DNA of 64,000 bases from NCBI RefSeq assembly GCF_947623445.1, contig NC_135244.1:15810860-15874859 (forward strand), read 5' to 3'. The translations under genes were made by a program, and so were the position numbers. Origin of the DNA: Clavelina lepadiformis. Taxonomy: Eukaryota; Chordata; Ascidiacea; Aplousobranchia; Clavelinidae. The notes under the pieces were generated by a model. That model searched no databases, was not told the origin of the DNA, and saw only the letters and a program-made list of their open reading frames with translations. Shown here in pieces: positions 35,990 to 50,700 of this stretch; within the stretch, counting starts at the first letter, position 1, and each line of letters starts with the position of its first letter.

Positions 35990-37319
35990 GTAAGTTAATA
36001 GACCTGTATGTTCTTTACTTTTGCACTCATATTTCAGGATCGATTATTGTGATGTTATTACGTCATAATATTCCCTTATAACCTCATAATTTCTTCCCAT
36101 TTGGACCTTGATGTGAGAGTGCAGAAGTAGGTGTACTAGACCTGTTGCGTTTAGTTAACTTACGTAGCAACGTATACTTTGCTGTAATACAAGCAATGCT
36201 TCTAAATACACACATGTGTGAGTTTATCGTCGTCCTCGTCCAAGCATGTGTATATGAAGCATTGATGTAAGAGTAAAAAATAGATAACAGAAAATTAGAA
36301 ATAGACGTGGAGAAAGTGTGTATGAATTGATTAATATTTGGCTAAAATAGGCCCGTGTTAAATGATTATTTTTTGAACAGCTTAACCTAGTGATTTACTA
36401 GGAATTTTGTTTTGGCTAGGATTTTTCAGTTAATTGCATTTGTATCCCAATCCCCGTCCAAACTGAGAATCTATCAATCTTAGGTGAGGAATTTTCTAAG
36501 AAAATGTGTAAAAGATATCGTTAAGCCGTAGTTATCGTATGTGTGGATAAGGCCAATTTTTTAAAGTTAGAATTGTACACAAAGATTGGCTGTGTTTAAA
36601 ATGTACGAATACGGTAGTGTGATTTTCGTTCAAAACATGCCGATGGGATCAAAGTCGGAGCCTGCTGTTAATCAGTTATTGCAAACCATGCAGTATTAGT
36701 ATAAATTCGCACTAGGAGTCAAAGTAAAATTTTAAAATGATAGTTTTATATTAGAAAGATACCAATATATTAGAGTATTAGACAGATGCATACAATCGCA
36801 TAAGCAATGTGAAGTGTTTAGATCCAAAGTGTGAAATGGCACAAAGAAATAGGTACAAAAATGTGTCTGTCGAAACTCAGTAGCCTATACACCAGTCTGA
36901 CTGCACCAGGTCGAGAGCAAAGCACCAGGTCGAGAGTTATGAAGGCTATGCTTGCTGCCCCTGAATATTTCACATTGACAGTTACCTCGAAAACAGAGTC
37001 CACAGTCTCTGCATTTTGCCTACCAAACTGCAAAATGCACCATTTTGCACCCCAATTCTAGCCGGCCTGCACATGTTTACCCTGATTTAGGCTGTCCTGT
37101 ACCCTCGAAATTTTGTTGAAAATTGCCATGCTTTCTGGTCTGTCTGGTATTGCCTGCATTTAGATCTTCAAATGATTTTCTTCAGCCAGAGAATAATTAT
37201 TATAATGACTTACTCTTTACCTTATGGCATGTACTTATTATTTTTATTGCTAAGTAGAATTTAGAAAATTTCCACTATTATGTCGTTACTTGTTCACATG
37301 TTTCTTGGTTGTTTTGATT

Positions 37320-37632
37320 AGAGGTGCCCAAACGTTTTACGCTTGTGAGCTACTAATTGCAAAGGCACATCAAAATAATCAAATAGGAAAGAAATTCTTT
37401 TTCCAACTTTTAATCATATATATCTATGTTTTTACATATTTGGCTTGTTTTGCACATTAAAAAATTCAATCATTTTGTCTATGCAAAGAAGTTTAACAAA
37501 ACGGCTTCCTTGTTTGAAACATCAATAAAAAATTGGTTAAAAGTAAATATCTAAATAAGCTTTAAATGATGTGCCATTGACCTGAAGAGGCTTTGCGGTC
37601 GACTGGCGATTGACGTATTCGGCACATTTGGT
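37320..37632. mobile_element. Old hAT-type MITE relic
   Basis: The left end, AGAGGTGCCCAAACGTTTTA followed by cgcttgtgagctac, and the right end, ggtcgactggcgattgacgtattcggcacattt, are the eroded mirror ends of a hAT family that begins CAGGGGTGCCCAAAC. The inverted match is weak and no target duplication is readable, so this copy looks older than the pair at 34.4-35.4 kb. Confidence 0.4.
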
Positions 37633-38090
37633 TTAGATAATGTCAGCGATGTAACTAAGAGTGGGACTCATGTCATACACTAGATTATACAACATTAACT
37701 TCAAATTATAATGTAATTTAAATATTCCTGTATTTACACATTTTGGATGAAATGTTATATGATATACATGCTATGTGTATGCTGTAGATAACATACAGAC
37801 ATACATAATTATGTATAATTGTATATTCATTTTCTGGCATTCAATGATACCTTTGTGTTGTTAATGTTCTAGTTGAAATGCAGTTCCATTTATTTTTAAC
37901 ATCTTTGTGTAAGTTATATACAAAGAAAATTTAAAAGCAAGGTAACATTGAGAAACTAGAATGTGTATTCCTGTTTATTTAATTTTGTAGATTGTGTATC
38001 TTTGTGTTTGAAATTTAAGGCATAACACTTCTAAATTTTATCTTTTTTTAGATAAATTTTTGCTATTCAAATATTGTTATTGCATATCAG

Positions 38091-38719
38091 TTTATGTCAT
38101 ATTGAAAGCAAAAACACCGATCAAGTATGCACAAATCCGATGAAAAACAACTTGATCAACCACATGCTCAAGATGGAAGTGTTCAAAAACAGTCCGTACT
38201 GATACATGTAGCTATGCTATTTTAGGATATATACTGAATTACTTATCTGTGAATACAATGCTATACGTTGACTATAGTTCGAGGTTTCAATCTGCTATTT
38301 TGAATATGTTAATAATATGCTATAAAATTTACATTTTGTGACTTTTGTTGTAGTCATGGGACAAAGAGACTTAAACGAGCAACTTCATTTCTAAGCCCTT
38401 TCACACAGTTTAGCCAGGGAATTTTGGTAAGAACAAGAACTCATTTGATTGTTACGCGATAAATGTTGAACTGTACCAATCTGTGCGTGCACTAAACTTT
38501 CAATTGGTCATGGGCACATAATCAAGCAATGTAATTTTATTTTGTTTGATTTGATTGTCAGTAGGAAGCCTAAAAGTTATATTTTAGCAAGTCATTTAAA
38601 TATGCTCTTGCCTTTCTTATGTCAAGACAAGGCATGGAAAACGAAGAAAACTTGAGATTGATTCAATAGCAGAAGACAGCTTGAGCATTTGCAGCTTCCA
38701 TATGGGGGATGGTTTTAAG
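38091..38719 (+). CDS. Unrecognised gene, three internal/3' exons
   Basis: Exons 38091-38195, 38354-38426 and 38627-38719 join in frame (entry phase 2, then 2, 0, 0), each with GT-AG borders. They stay open over about 90 codons. The product includes H-G-T-K-R-L-K-R-A-T-S-F-L-S-P-F-T-Q-F and then T-R-H-G-K-R-R-K-L-E-I-D-S-I-A-E-D-S-L. The basic clusters look like nuclear localisation signals, and S-P sites suggest phosphorylation. After 38719 the frame either continues unspliced to a TAA ending at 38782 or splices onward. I do not recognise the protein. Three consecutive phase-compatible exons make a real gene likely, but its 5' and 3' ends are unresolved. Confidence 0.5.
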
Positions 38720-38782
38720 GTAGAATTTGTAATATTTCCTCACTATTTATATAAAATGCCAAGAGGTATGGTTGTATTTTAA

Positions 38783-41700
38783 TTGACGTTTAGCGCTAAC
38801 CAGCAGGTAACTGACCAGTGAACAAACTCATAGTACAACTTATTTGGTTTTGGGATTAGTTGACCAGGTCTCCTTCACTATTATTGCTTTGATATTTGCA
38901 TCAATTTGGTGTCAGATAGTTTTTATGAAAAAATCCAGCTAAAAGCCACATACCACATATACCAAAGTACTTTTTCTTGCTATTAACCCATCAAAACATT
39001 TTTGTGCTTGTTGTATAGCTTCATTTTTAGTGTGATCATGATATACAATTCATACTGCCCAAAGCATGGGTATTATTATAGGTCATACTATCACATGTGT
39101 CTTTTTCCCACTTAAACCCGGTACAAAAACAGTTAGCTAAGGAGATAGTTCAAGGTTAACATAACAAGCAATGAAATTGTTAATAGTCAACCACCTTTAC
39201 CATACCATATGACCTATAAGTACCTAAATATCTTCAAATTACCTTACAAGTATTGTTATTTGGGCCCACGTGGTTGTCAAACTTAACGTGGTAAATTTAA
39301 ACTGTTTTTTTTTTGACAATGATCGAGATGACGTATTGACGCTGGTCAATTTAGCGCTTTTTTCCCTCATTGGGCTTTCAGTTAGCAGGAAAGAGAAAGC
39401 CACATAGGAAGTTAATCACGAACAAAAAAGAAACAAATCCACTCCTTCTGTTGGGTGTTTGTCAGAGTTCAGTACATTACATCATTTGGTGTGACGTAAT
39501 TTTTGTTTTGGGAAGCGATTACCTCACACTGCGAGACTTTGTTTGAAATAAATATTTGAAAAGTGACTCCCAACACTTTCTCTTTCATCTGGTTGCTCAC
39601 GCAACGAGCGGTTAGGATTTATCGCCACTGTTAAGTTATAAGAGCGCTGTCAGCGTTTTGCATTTAGTTTTTAATTCAATATAACATTTCCTCGAAGAAA
39701 TATTCTCAACATACGGCGTTAATACGTTGTAGTGGACTTGTGTTCAGATCATTCTCGGTGATATTTTACATAATATTTTCCATCGTTCATTTCAAACGGT
39801 TTTCACACATGTTCATTAAAGTTGCCATGTGATATTAAATGTTTTACCTTGGGAAATGAAAACCAATATGACTGATAAGACTCACCTGTCAATATGATTG
39901 AAGGGCCTTGATATTTCAGAATCTTTTAAAACTGAACTTGTGTTAAAGTAGATTTTCGCCACTCTAGGTGACTGACGATCTTTCTATCATTAATATTCAT
40001 TTCTAGAAAAGCCAGTTATGCTGTTGTTGCGTTATGTTCATTCGCTGTAAACTTTCTCATTTTTAACACCTTTCTCCGTAAGTAAACTCATCGAGAACTT
40101 CACAAAATTGGCTTTGTTATCCTTGGAAATTGATTAAATTATCGAATGCGTTAACGTGGTGTGTGACGTTTTAATACAGAACCATTGTGGCAACAACTTA
40201 GTTGAAGTTTTGAAGTATTCAGTGTTTTTGCAGATTTTTAAGTTCGTTTGCTGCATGCAGATAGAAGAGTGCTTCCTTCGTGCAGTGTAGTGAAAGCAGC
40301 AATTTGGGTTTTCAGATGCTGCACTTTGCATCTATATTTCTCATGCTGATGAGGAATTGTGGGTAGAATAGAAACTCACCGGAAAGGCGCAAAAAAGTTT
40401 TTTTGCACGTTAATGTCGCAGAAATTCGTTACAAGCTTGATCCGAATTCCTGGTTAATTTAATTTACAACGTAACAGTCATATTAGCAAGCACAAGGTTT
40501 TAGATTGCATATATGTACTTTTAATATATCATTGCATGAACGAACTTCGTCGTTTCGCAAAGTAGGATTATATTCAGTCGTTAGTGGGCGTGCACACATA
40601 ACTACATTTTGAATTGTTCATTGCAATTTGTCTTCATTGATCTAAACTCTGTTTTGTTTAATTTGTTGTCATATTCCTATAGCTGCTTGGTGAAACTCGT
40701 CTGTAAACGGAGTTCACGAAGTAAAACGCCAGCGTTGTCCGAAAAATTTGCCATAATGTTTACGTTCTCATGTCACGATTTGTTAGGAAGCCGGAGTAAT
40801 GTCATGACAAGATTAATGATGACACTTTTATTGGTTTCAAACGAAGTCAATTCCCCTTCGGTTTATGTAGCTTCTTTACACGCTACAACGCCTAAATAGT
40901 TACAATTAACGGCATCACAAGCGTCTGGTGCGTTTTGAGTCTCAAATGCAAAGCGTGTTTGCGCACCCGCTTGAAGCGTACCTTCAACAGTTGTAACACG
41001 GAGCTGCCTGATGCTTAGAACTCTGCCTTTTTAAAATCAGCCGCATTAAGCATTCTATGTAGAGTTGTTAGATAGAATAAACCGCAGTTCGTCAAAGGAT
41101 ATTTTGAAAGATATTTTAAAAAGCAGCAATTATGTCAGCTTAATTTAGCTCCCTTATTTACATTGCAGAAAATAAAACCGAAATTTCCCCTCATTGCAGC
41201 AGCTGAAGGAAGTGTGTACAGTTGTTGACCACATAAGATATCCATGTTGTATTAATGGTCAGTGGCCACTTCCGTGTTGTGTTGTCGTGTTCTTGTTAAC
41301 CGGATGGTCTTCCGCTAAACATGAGATTAATCAGGTGCATATTGGTCATTTGGTCATTTATCTTGGCAGTCCATCTTCTTGTTTACTAACATCATAGCCC
41401 GAAAAACTAAGGCGAGTTATTGATTACTACGAGTAGGTAAAACAGTGAAGCAAAACGGCTGAACATAAAAGCATTCCCATGCCTATGGCGATACCGACAT
41501 TGAAGGCTAGAAAATATATAACTACGCAACACTCTTTCCTTCATCATGAATAATGTGTTTTGTGAGTGAAAATGAAAACTGAATTTGTCTACGTTACAGA
41601 ATGCAGTTTGTTGTTGTAGGTCGTACGGGTGTAGGTTCGCGATTGAAGGCTGTCACGTGGCAAACTGAACATGCCGCATTGGAGACTTGAGTCCAATCCG

Positions 41701-44700
41701 GTTTCATCGTCCTCGGTGTGTTTTAAAACATACGTAATTCTGTGGTTTTGAAGGTGGTACTTGCTTTAAAACGGCTTAGTGCTATGCCAACAAGAAGCGC
41801 ATCTATCATGGTTGTTTGTTAGCGGAGGTATAAACTTCAGTCAGTTTATTTTAACTTAGTACCAGATGTGAATAGAAAAGGTCCACAGGGAATAACCGGT
41901 CATGTCAATTGGGGGCAAACTCTTGGTGATTCAGTCGGAAGAGAATGGTTTATAATTGAATTACATAGCATTGACGCAGTGATTTCCGTAAACAAGTGTG
42001 AAAAACACCCATTGTCCACCAAGAAATTAATTGACCCAAACCGAAATGACATTCAGTTCAAAGAAGTAAAGTTTCCGTTGTAGTGCCGTCAGATACTTTC
42101 GATTACGATTAATGCTATGCGGTTACTGTATGTTTTGGGAAAGAGCAGAATGTTTTCATAGTTACTGTACTTATATAACCAATTACCTAATTCCTCAAAC
42201 CAGGCCTTTCCACAGAACACCCTCAGATCAGGCGCCACTAAAAAGCTCGTATTGCAACCTGTACTAGTCAGCGTCCTCTGCAATCCGCAATCTGACATGC
42301 CGTGCACTGATTAAGACTTGCGCAAAGCACGGCACATCTTTCTCCGCTATGCGTGTAATATCTTGTTTTGGTGTGAATGCGAAGCCAATAGCTGACACGC
42401 TTTTCGCAAACTTGACCTTTTGCCTTAATTGTACAACCCGATACAGTATGAGTAGGCCAGGACATAAAGTCATTTCATATCATAGTCATACAAGCACGCC
42501 ACACTTTGGTTCAAAGTATATTGTCGTTTGGTGTCGGTCGAAGTTACTGTGGCAAGCGATAAAATCACATTTTACATTCAGTCTAAACCATAAGATTAAA
42601 AACTACTTGTTAAGTTAGCTGGTGTCCCATGTTTTCATTGAGACATCTCCAGTTTGTCTTTCCTGGCTTGCCAAAATTATTTGTTTGCTTGGTTTCACAA
42701 TTTTTATGCATATTCCTTTTATGATACCGCTCAATCGGATTTGTTACAAAAGCTGTTATTATATCGTTACGTCAGTAACATTGATAAATCATCACGTCAC
42801 CATAAGCATCTAATATGTAACATCGTCCCCCACATGTTCTCACAACCTCTACATTGTTTTTGCCACAGCTCAATGCTTGCTCACTTCAAATTTTGTTCCG
42901 CGTTTTCAACTTCAGTCGTTTTAGCCTCTGTTTGTTTTATGTCGGACAGGGGAAGCACTACTCGAAAGCTAAACCGAACGAAACGCGGAAGTTGATGACA
43001 CAAGCTTTGCAAGATTTAACACGATGATGATAAGCCTACACCGTGTTAATTTAATTCACCGGGGTATCGTTTGACTCCGTGAGAATTTTTATCTCGCCTC
43101 TTCACATACACTCCTGCTTTTTTCTTTTCTGTTTTTTCCTTTTCTCTCTCTTTTTGAACTTGATCGGTTAAACCGAATGCCGGGGCGCCGTTTTACCACG
43201 TGATTTGTGCCGTGGCGCCCACAGTGACTTCATAATTACTTTCATTGTTTTGACTGTAAATGGTCGTAAATTACGCAGTTTTATTGACACGATTCTTTTT
43301 TTGTTAACCGGCACGGAAATGTATTTTGCATTGTCACCGAATGCCGACGCCAGATAGGCCTTTTTGGTGCCACCACGAAGTCTATTTCCTACCAACCACA
43401 CAACATAAAAGCCAATAGTATTATGGATGTCTTTTTCCATATTTGGTAACCGTTATTTCCGATTCGTCTGGAGAACTCGACTTAATATTTGCATTGTGCT
43501 TTAAATCTTCTGTTAAAGACGTCATTGGCTGAATTTTGAGTGATAACTGTCATGCATTTAGTGATTGCTGCAACGTTAAACATGCTGCAGAGTTTGTACA
43601 GGCAATATTTGAAGACCACTATGTTTTTACGCAAATCGACTGCTCACAAAGGTTGGCTCATGACCTAATTTTAGTTAATTATGATTTCGCCGACATAAAT
43701 CCCTATTTTCTAGCTTAGATTAGGTCAAAAAACAAAAAAGTGCAATTAGTCCGGTTAGAAACTGTTAAAACAAGTTTCAAGTTAGCAGAATTGTCGGCGA
43801 CACAAGTTTAACCAACAGTAGGTTGCTTGTGTCAAAACTGTTACCTCGCTTATCACTCAAGCAAAACGTTCAGCCAGAAAAATTTTACTCTGATCTAATT
43901 TTGCTTTAACCCTAATCTTTTCCCTCGCGTATACGTATATGGTGTGCGGTCACACAGGCGGCAAGCAAACAAGAGCGAGTGTTTCGCTTGTTTTAGGCGT
44001 ATTCAAGTAAACCTCAAGGTGTTTTTATCGTTTTTCTTTAAAGTCGGTGTGTCTTCTGGTTTTACAGTAAGTTTTCATTGCTGTTTCTTTGACAGAATCG
44101 GTAAAATAAAAGATTAATTCTGAATTTAAGTAAAACTTAGCTCTACTGCATTGGCCCTTAGATTAGAAAGAAATGAAAACAATTTTTGCCACGCCGAAGC
44201 TTCTAGCTCAGGTAGTTTACAAAGCGTTTGGCCACACAGGAAAACAGACGGTAAACCGAAACGAATACTTTGAAGCTCGTTTGACGTCAGAACGACACAA
44301 TTTAGGTAGTTTGCGCAGGGATTAGCTTAGCTCGTCAGGAAATTTACAAAGCGCCCCTGTGCTTATTACGTGGGATTAAAATTACGTTGAAATCGCCGCG
44401 TGAATTCCTGTGAGGGTCGTTCAATAGTCGAGTGGCCTCCAACAGCCAAGGAAAATGATCGTTTTTGAAGTCGAATGTTTTTATTGGCAGCAAACTGAAG
44501 GACAGGTTTCCAAAGAGACGGTAAAAACAACTTTTGTGTTTTGCAATTTTTCATCGATATAGCATGTTCAAAAACCTACTGGTAAATACTTCAATACGCT
44601 GCAGTTTTAATATTACGAGAGCATTTGACAAAATCATTTAGTTTTGAGTCAGCATTGTTTAGACTATAAAGCAAGCAGAAAAGAAAGCAATTATTGAACT

Positions 44701-47700
44701 GAATGCTTTAGTTTACTTTGTTATTTGCTTCTTAAAGTGTGCGTTTTCTCATTTTTTCCTCTCTTTGCAGTTAAGTCAGCTTAACTGCTTTCGAGGAAGA
44801 TTATCGCAAGTGGTGTTGGGGCCGTATGATGTTTGCAAAAAGTTCCTAAGGAAAATGTAAGAATCACTTCATCGTCATAATATTTTCATAAACCTTCTCT
44901 TGTTGCATGCGATGACGTAAAACAAACATGAAATGAACATTCCAGGCACGCGACCCGCCCTATTTCGCAACGTCACTATTAGTTTGCTGTATTAATTGTT
45001 AGGTGAGCTTCTATCGGAAAGTGCGCGCGGAAGTAACCAGTTTGTCGGTAGAGTTAAGTTAATGAGTTATACTGTACAAAATATTATTAACGTCAACTGA
45101 TATCACTGCTTGCGTTCGAGTTGGCGTAAAATTTAAACTTTCCAGTTTAGCAACCGACTTTAAATAACGTTGTTATTTGTTGAATTGCTTTAACCTATAG
45201 TGCGAAAAAGTTTACGTTACTCTACTAATTCCATTGTCGAACGAATTGCCCGTGCTCCTACTACCAGACCACAGTTTTGTTACATCGGCTTGGTTGTTAA
45301 TCGGCAGACATGTTAATGGACAATTGTTTACTCGCGTTCGCGTTCTAATGCATTTTTAATGAAAAATCCCGTTAGCTTATGGCCACTTTCTATGAAATGT
45401 GCAAAAACGATGTCCAACTGCGACGGTACAGTCACTCGAAACTAAATCATCGTGCGCTCAGTAACCTTTGAAACTGCCTAGAAAGATTGTTGGGTTTTTA
45501 TTGTCTCGGCAAATACCTCGATTCGCCTTCCTCAGTCAACCCCCTTCCTATTTACATTTATATCTTTCCTAGACTGATAACTCTTTGTGACGGAGTTTTG
45601 CTCACTCGGGGAAGGCCTGTGTATGTTGGGACCAGGCGCTTTTGAATTATGCTGACTTGACAAACCAGAACAGACATGTTAATAAGGGACATTGTGAACT
45701 TGCGCATGCAAAACTGAGGATTGGAGAGTGATGTGTCTTTGTGAAGATAGTGGGCAGTTATTGGTTTAGTATTGATATTAGTGCACAACTACACATGCTC
45801 CTAATTAAGTTGCTCTGTTTTGCTTCGATTATTTTGTTTTCTCTGCTTAAGTTTTGCAATGTGGCACAAATGTGTCAAAATAAATTACGGAACCGACTAA
45901 ATATTGGTTTGGCATTCGTTGACAGCTAAATGTTATTGATCAAAAAGCAAAGCAGAAATTACGCAGTGAATCAACCATTGAAGTTTTTCGTGATCCAAAT
46001 CCTAAAATTATATGTTTACCGCAACAGAAATACTTCTAAAGTTTTTGTATCATTTGATTCATTCATTCATTTTACTGTCTTATTTACACTTGCAAAATGA
46101 CTTTAACGAGATGATTCACCATTTCCTAAGCTTAAGAGTAGAAGTAATTTGCCAGAACGATTAAATTATAGTTAAACGTGGATGCGGATGAAATATATGT
46201 GTTTTGATCGCATTTGGCTAGCTGTCCACTTTTGTTGTTGGAATATCGCCACGGATACGTGCTTATGACTCAGTTGTCCTACGAGACCGTTCACTGTTTG
46301 CATAGATTGTCGCATAGGTGTTGTTCGGTGGCGTGTCCTGTTGACCGTCACGGCGTTGGGCATTGATGGAACAATGTAAACTAGTTGGCTTTCTAGGTTT
46401 AACAACTTTATGTTGGCTAACGCCTCGTTATTGTTTTGCTTCTATAAATAATCTTTGCTCCAAAATTTGTGCTTGTTTTGAAAAAATCACATGCTTAATG
46501 ACAGTGCACATTTTTAATGCAATATGATTTTCAGCGAGTTTCGCAATCACGATTTTTGCCAAGTCCTTGACAAACTTTTCTTCGTATTTGCCGCATTGCA
46601 ACGAAAAACGTTAATGTATATTACAGTCATAACCATTTAACCATATACCGGCTCAGTAAAGTGTAGCAGTGCACTCCCATTGTCTGCAGGTCGTTAATTG
46701 ATTGAAGTCCACCATACAAAGCGAATTATCTCGCAACCGACAGTAAAATTGATTGACAAATACCAAACTGCAGTAATAAGAAATTCTTTATAATGTCTAT
46801 TGTCTACCCCGTAGTCAAAGTTAACGTAAGTTCAACGACTTTCTTTTCAAAGTTCAGAGTCACATGGTCTCATTGCAGCAAAATTAGACGCGGGTTGTTA
46901 CGAAGTTCGCATAGTTTTACGCAATCATTTCGGTTAGCTTGACACGGTGCTGAACCTTCCATGAAATTTCGCCAGTTCCGTTGAGACCCGATCGACCTGT
47001 AATACCGTCATTGGTCATGCACATATACGCAATGGATTTTGGCTGCAACAGATGTCCTGGTGACCTGCAAAGGCCGTTCTTGTGATGCGCTGATTGCAGG
47101 CGCCTAAAGCTGTTTCGTGCAAGAATAACTGTTTAGATATTTTACTGGGTTGAAAACTTTGTGAAGAGCAGAAAGTCACCGATTGATTGAAAGTCACAAA
47201 GTCACAAAGATTGTTCTGTTACGATTTCGTATGCTTGGTTTGGTCGGGTCAGGTCGAGGTGGTCACCTTCTGCCCTATTTGTGTTTTAGCGATCGTTGGT
47301 TTTCGTTTTCAAGCAGTTCAAACAAATCATTTAACTGTCAATTTTGCAATATTGCTGTTGTTGTTTAACCCAACATTCCAGTGTAGTTATATCAAGCACA
47401 CATATCGGGCCCATGCGATGCGGTTGTTGACGTAATGCAGTAGTTACTGTGCAGATTTTAAAAATAGCTATGATGTAATATTTGTCAAAATTTTGTATAT
47501 GCGCAAGCAATTCGTGTTGTCGTTTGTCGAAACTCTTGTTTAATTGTCCATGGTTTCAACCGATTGTGATGATACAGTGCACCGTGCATAAAATTTCCAC
47601 GTTCATCTGAATACACTTCGCTCTGCCGCATAGCTGGGTGTTGTGGTATCACACCAAATACCATGACTAATCTTTCCTCATTGCACGCTTTTAGCGCCGC

Positions 47701-50700
47701 CCAAGCGTTTTATTATTATTTATGCGTTGGACAGCAGTTATATGCAGTTGCTGAGATGAACCTGCCATTGTTTCATTGAGATAAGCACAGAGCACAGAGC
47801 AGAGATGCCAGCTTGTGATTGACGTTGTGTAAGCAAAGCTAGACATATACTTGTATAGCTTTGTCGGTAAGGTTAGGGGAAACTTTTTCCCTTCTGGGTA
47901 AGGGTTAACTACCGAAAAAAGGTGCCAGTAGCTGTAACATGTATTGATTATTATTGTTGCACCCCTTGAACTGACAGAAGATGAGCAAATGAAATCGATT
48001 GATATGTCCTTTTATTGCCTTCGATTGTTTTTAAATGCCTTTAAAAGTTTATTGAAGAGCCTCTTGTCTCGTTTGAATACTTTCAGTTCAACACACACAG
48101 CAATCCAGCATCTATGCGAAAAATAGCCTTTGTTTCAGTTGTGGGAAATACACCGCCACTGTCCAAAATGAATATGTTTATTCGATGTTCCATTGTTTAT
48201 CGAATAATTTATGTCTCGATGCGAACATGAATTGTTATTCAAAACATAATTCGCCTAATTACTTTCTCCCGCCCGTACCTGTTTGTCGGTAATTACATAG
48301 AACATCGAAAATCTATGATTATTACCCAATTAAAACTCTATCGTGAATTTTTCTTTATCACGCAGGTTTAGCGCGTTTTTTCACGCCATTCCGCTTTTAC
48401 TCTCTTTATATCCATCCGTAACTTTCGACATCGTATTTCATGGTCGCGGATTTTCACGAGACGTTACAGAGGCATTTACTGAATTACTCATTGGAAATAA
48501 TCAACCAAAGTACTCTTCGTCGACTAGCACCGATTACGTATGTCTGAAAATCCGTTTGAGCAATTAGTACGGCGAGGTGGGGTAGTAAGAAACACGGTAT
48601 GGCAGGCTTTTGTGTTCCTCACAGCTTGGTTTTAGTCAATACTTGTTTTGTAACAGTAATTGCTAATCAGCATTGGTTTATGCAGAAATAGGTTAGAAAA
48701 GTTTAACATTTGAGATGTCAGCGTTATAGGAACAAATCCAAGGAAGGCATTTTAAGAAGACTTTAACTGATCATACACTCGCCAGTTTGTCTCTGGCTCG
48801 CGACGTTACAGCAAAAGTCGGGCATGGCACGTGCCCAACTACTCCAAACCGAGCAGTTTATTTTTTTCGGTATACGTGTACCTCTATTTCTATAATAGCC
48901 CCAAAATAGAAATTATGTGCATCCGAATGACCGTATATGTTCCAGAAACCAGAAATAGTAATAGATTGAAAAATAGGCTGTCAAATGGCTCGTGTTATTT
49001 CATGTCACGAACCGGATTCGAACTTATGTATTGGAAGCCAACCTTTTTTTAACTTCCTGCAGAAATTGAGCGCATAAATTTATTGCTTTTAAACTTATCA
49101 TGGCAAAGTTGTGAGAAAGATCCATAATTTAGCGACAAATTAACGTAAAAACCTAGCAATACATTTGAAATGAAGATACTTGCGCCAATGAAAGCTTTCA
49201 GAAATTTTTTTTGTTTAATCAATAAAATGTTTACCGCTTCGTGGTCAAGCTGCAGTAGGCAAACAAGATTCCACCTGCGGCCATCGGTTTTCGGGCGATG
49301 TACTTCCACGCTGAATAATGTGAGTCCCGCGTTGTGTGTTTGTCTTCATAGGCAAACTTGACACGTGGTGTCTCGACGTCCAGCCAATTTCGAAAGTGAT
49401 TGGTTTCATTAAAGCTTTTGAAAGACAACACTCGCCCGCCTACCACGTGGTAGCTAGTCATTTGCGGGTGTATCGCTAACTAATTACGAAAACCAGCAAT
49501 ATATCCAGGATTGTTTTACCACTGGTATTACGTTTCTGAAGCTTCGTAACCAGCGTCTTCAAACGTATACTTAACAGCGAGCTTAGATTTCAAATAAGTC
49601 GTTAGACTTCTAAAATAGTAACCTACTCCGACCTAATGTTTTTGAGAAAAGGTTCATTTAGACTAAGATTTTTCACCGTTTACTAATCCTTGTTTTCCGT
49701 TGGTTTATTTCCTTTTGATTCACAGCGAAAAGTTTAAATAAGAGAAATTGACCACGCGCCGTAGTAAGCCACGACTTTGCTTGTGAGTCACAAACCAAGA
49801 AGTATTCGACAGGCATTTGGCTGACACTTCCAACCGAATATAAGCGTACTATTTACGTAGGCGCAAAAAATGGACTTTTCCCAATGTGAATGCAAACTTT
49901 TGTATAGGATAGCTTCGTCTCCGCATTAGATCATATACGGGATGAGTCCGTGTGTGTTATGACAACCGTACTAACGTCATCCGTGCTATAATTGTAAACC
50001 TCATTTCTGTATTATCGTGCACACTGTAATTCACAACCGCTTTAACTATGTAAACTAACACCGAACTAAGCGTATGTTAATAACAAAATTAATAGTTCGA
50101 TGGTAATTATATCATTTTAGTATTTACGTATAATCCATGTTTTTACAAGTTAACGTAAATTAGCCAAGGCGACGTAACAACTAAAAGTGTGTTAACCATG
50201 ACGTCATCGCTTCTTTTTTCGTCAAGTGACGAATGAGAGAAAGGCCATCGTAAGTGCGTGTCGTAGTTCAATAGCCGCTTTTCTATAGTTAACGTAGTTG
50301 TTTCGTTGCGAGCTTATTCTTACCCTAATCAACGTCCTCCATATCCCGGGCGATGTGTTTTTGTGTTTCAGAAACAGTGTTTTAACAGGTAGGTAAAAAT
50401 ATACTCACTATAAAGATTCAGTAAACTCTGGAGACGTGCTGTTGGTTTAACCATTTGTGTGTAAGCGGACGTTACGGCTAAGTTTGTGCACCTAAAATAG
50501 CTTTGAAGTGGAACCAGTCATAGAGTTTGAGTATTACGTGATGTATATCTATGTTGTACAGTCAACCCAGCCTCGTAAGCAGATGTGTAATGTTCAGTCT
50601 ACTCATTGTGTAGTCGGGTTAGTCACCCAATGCTGTGTCAATCACAGCTTTAGTCTACAGGTCGGTTTACCAGAAGTTCAGCCTAAGCTTATTTCTAGCG

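Noticed and set aside
39133-39155. Short stretch after an acceptor (TTAGCTAAGG) as a further exon of the 38-kb gene
   Set aside because: Only about seven codons with a mediocre donor and no onward exon in phase.
41868-42083. 71-codon plus-strand frame starting with a non-ATG codon
   Set aside because: The translation looks mildly protein-like, but there is no ATG, no partner exon and no family match.
43168-43440. 90-codon minus-strand frame with basic stretches
   Set aside because: No upstream or downstream exon in phase and no recognised motif.
49000-49030. gattcgaactt word resembling a tRNA T-loop
   Set aside because: The flanking bases do not form a T-stem on either strand, and no A-box or acceptor stem is present.
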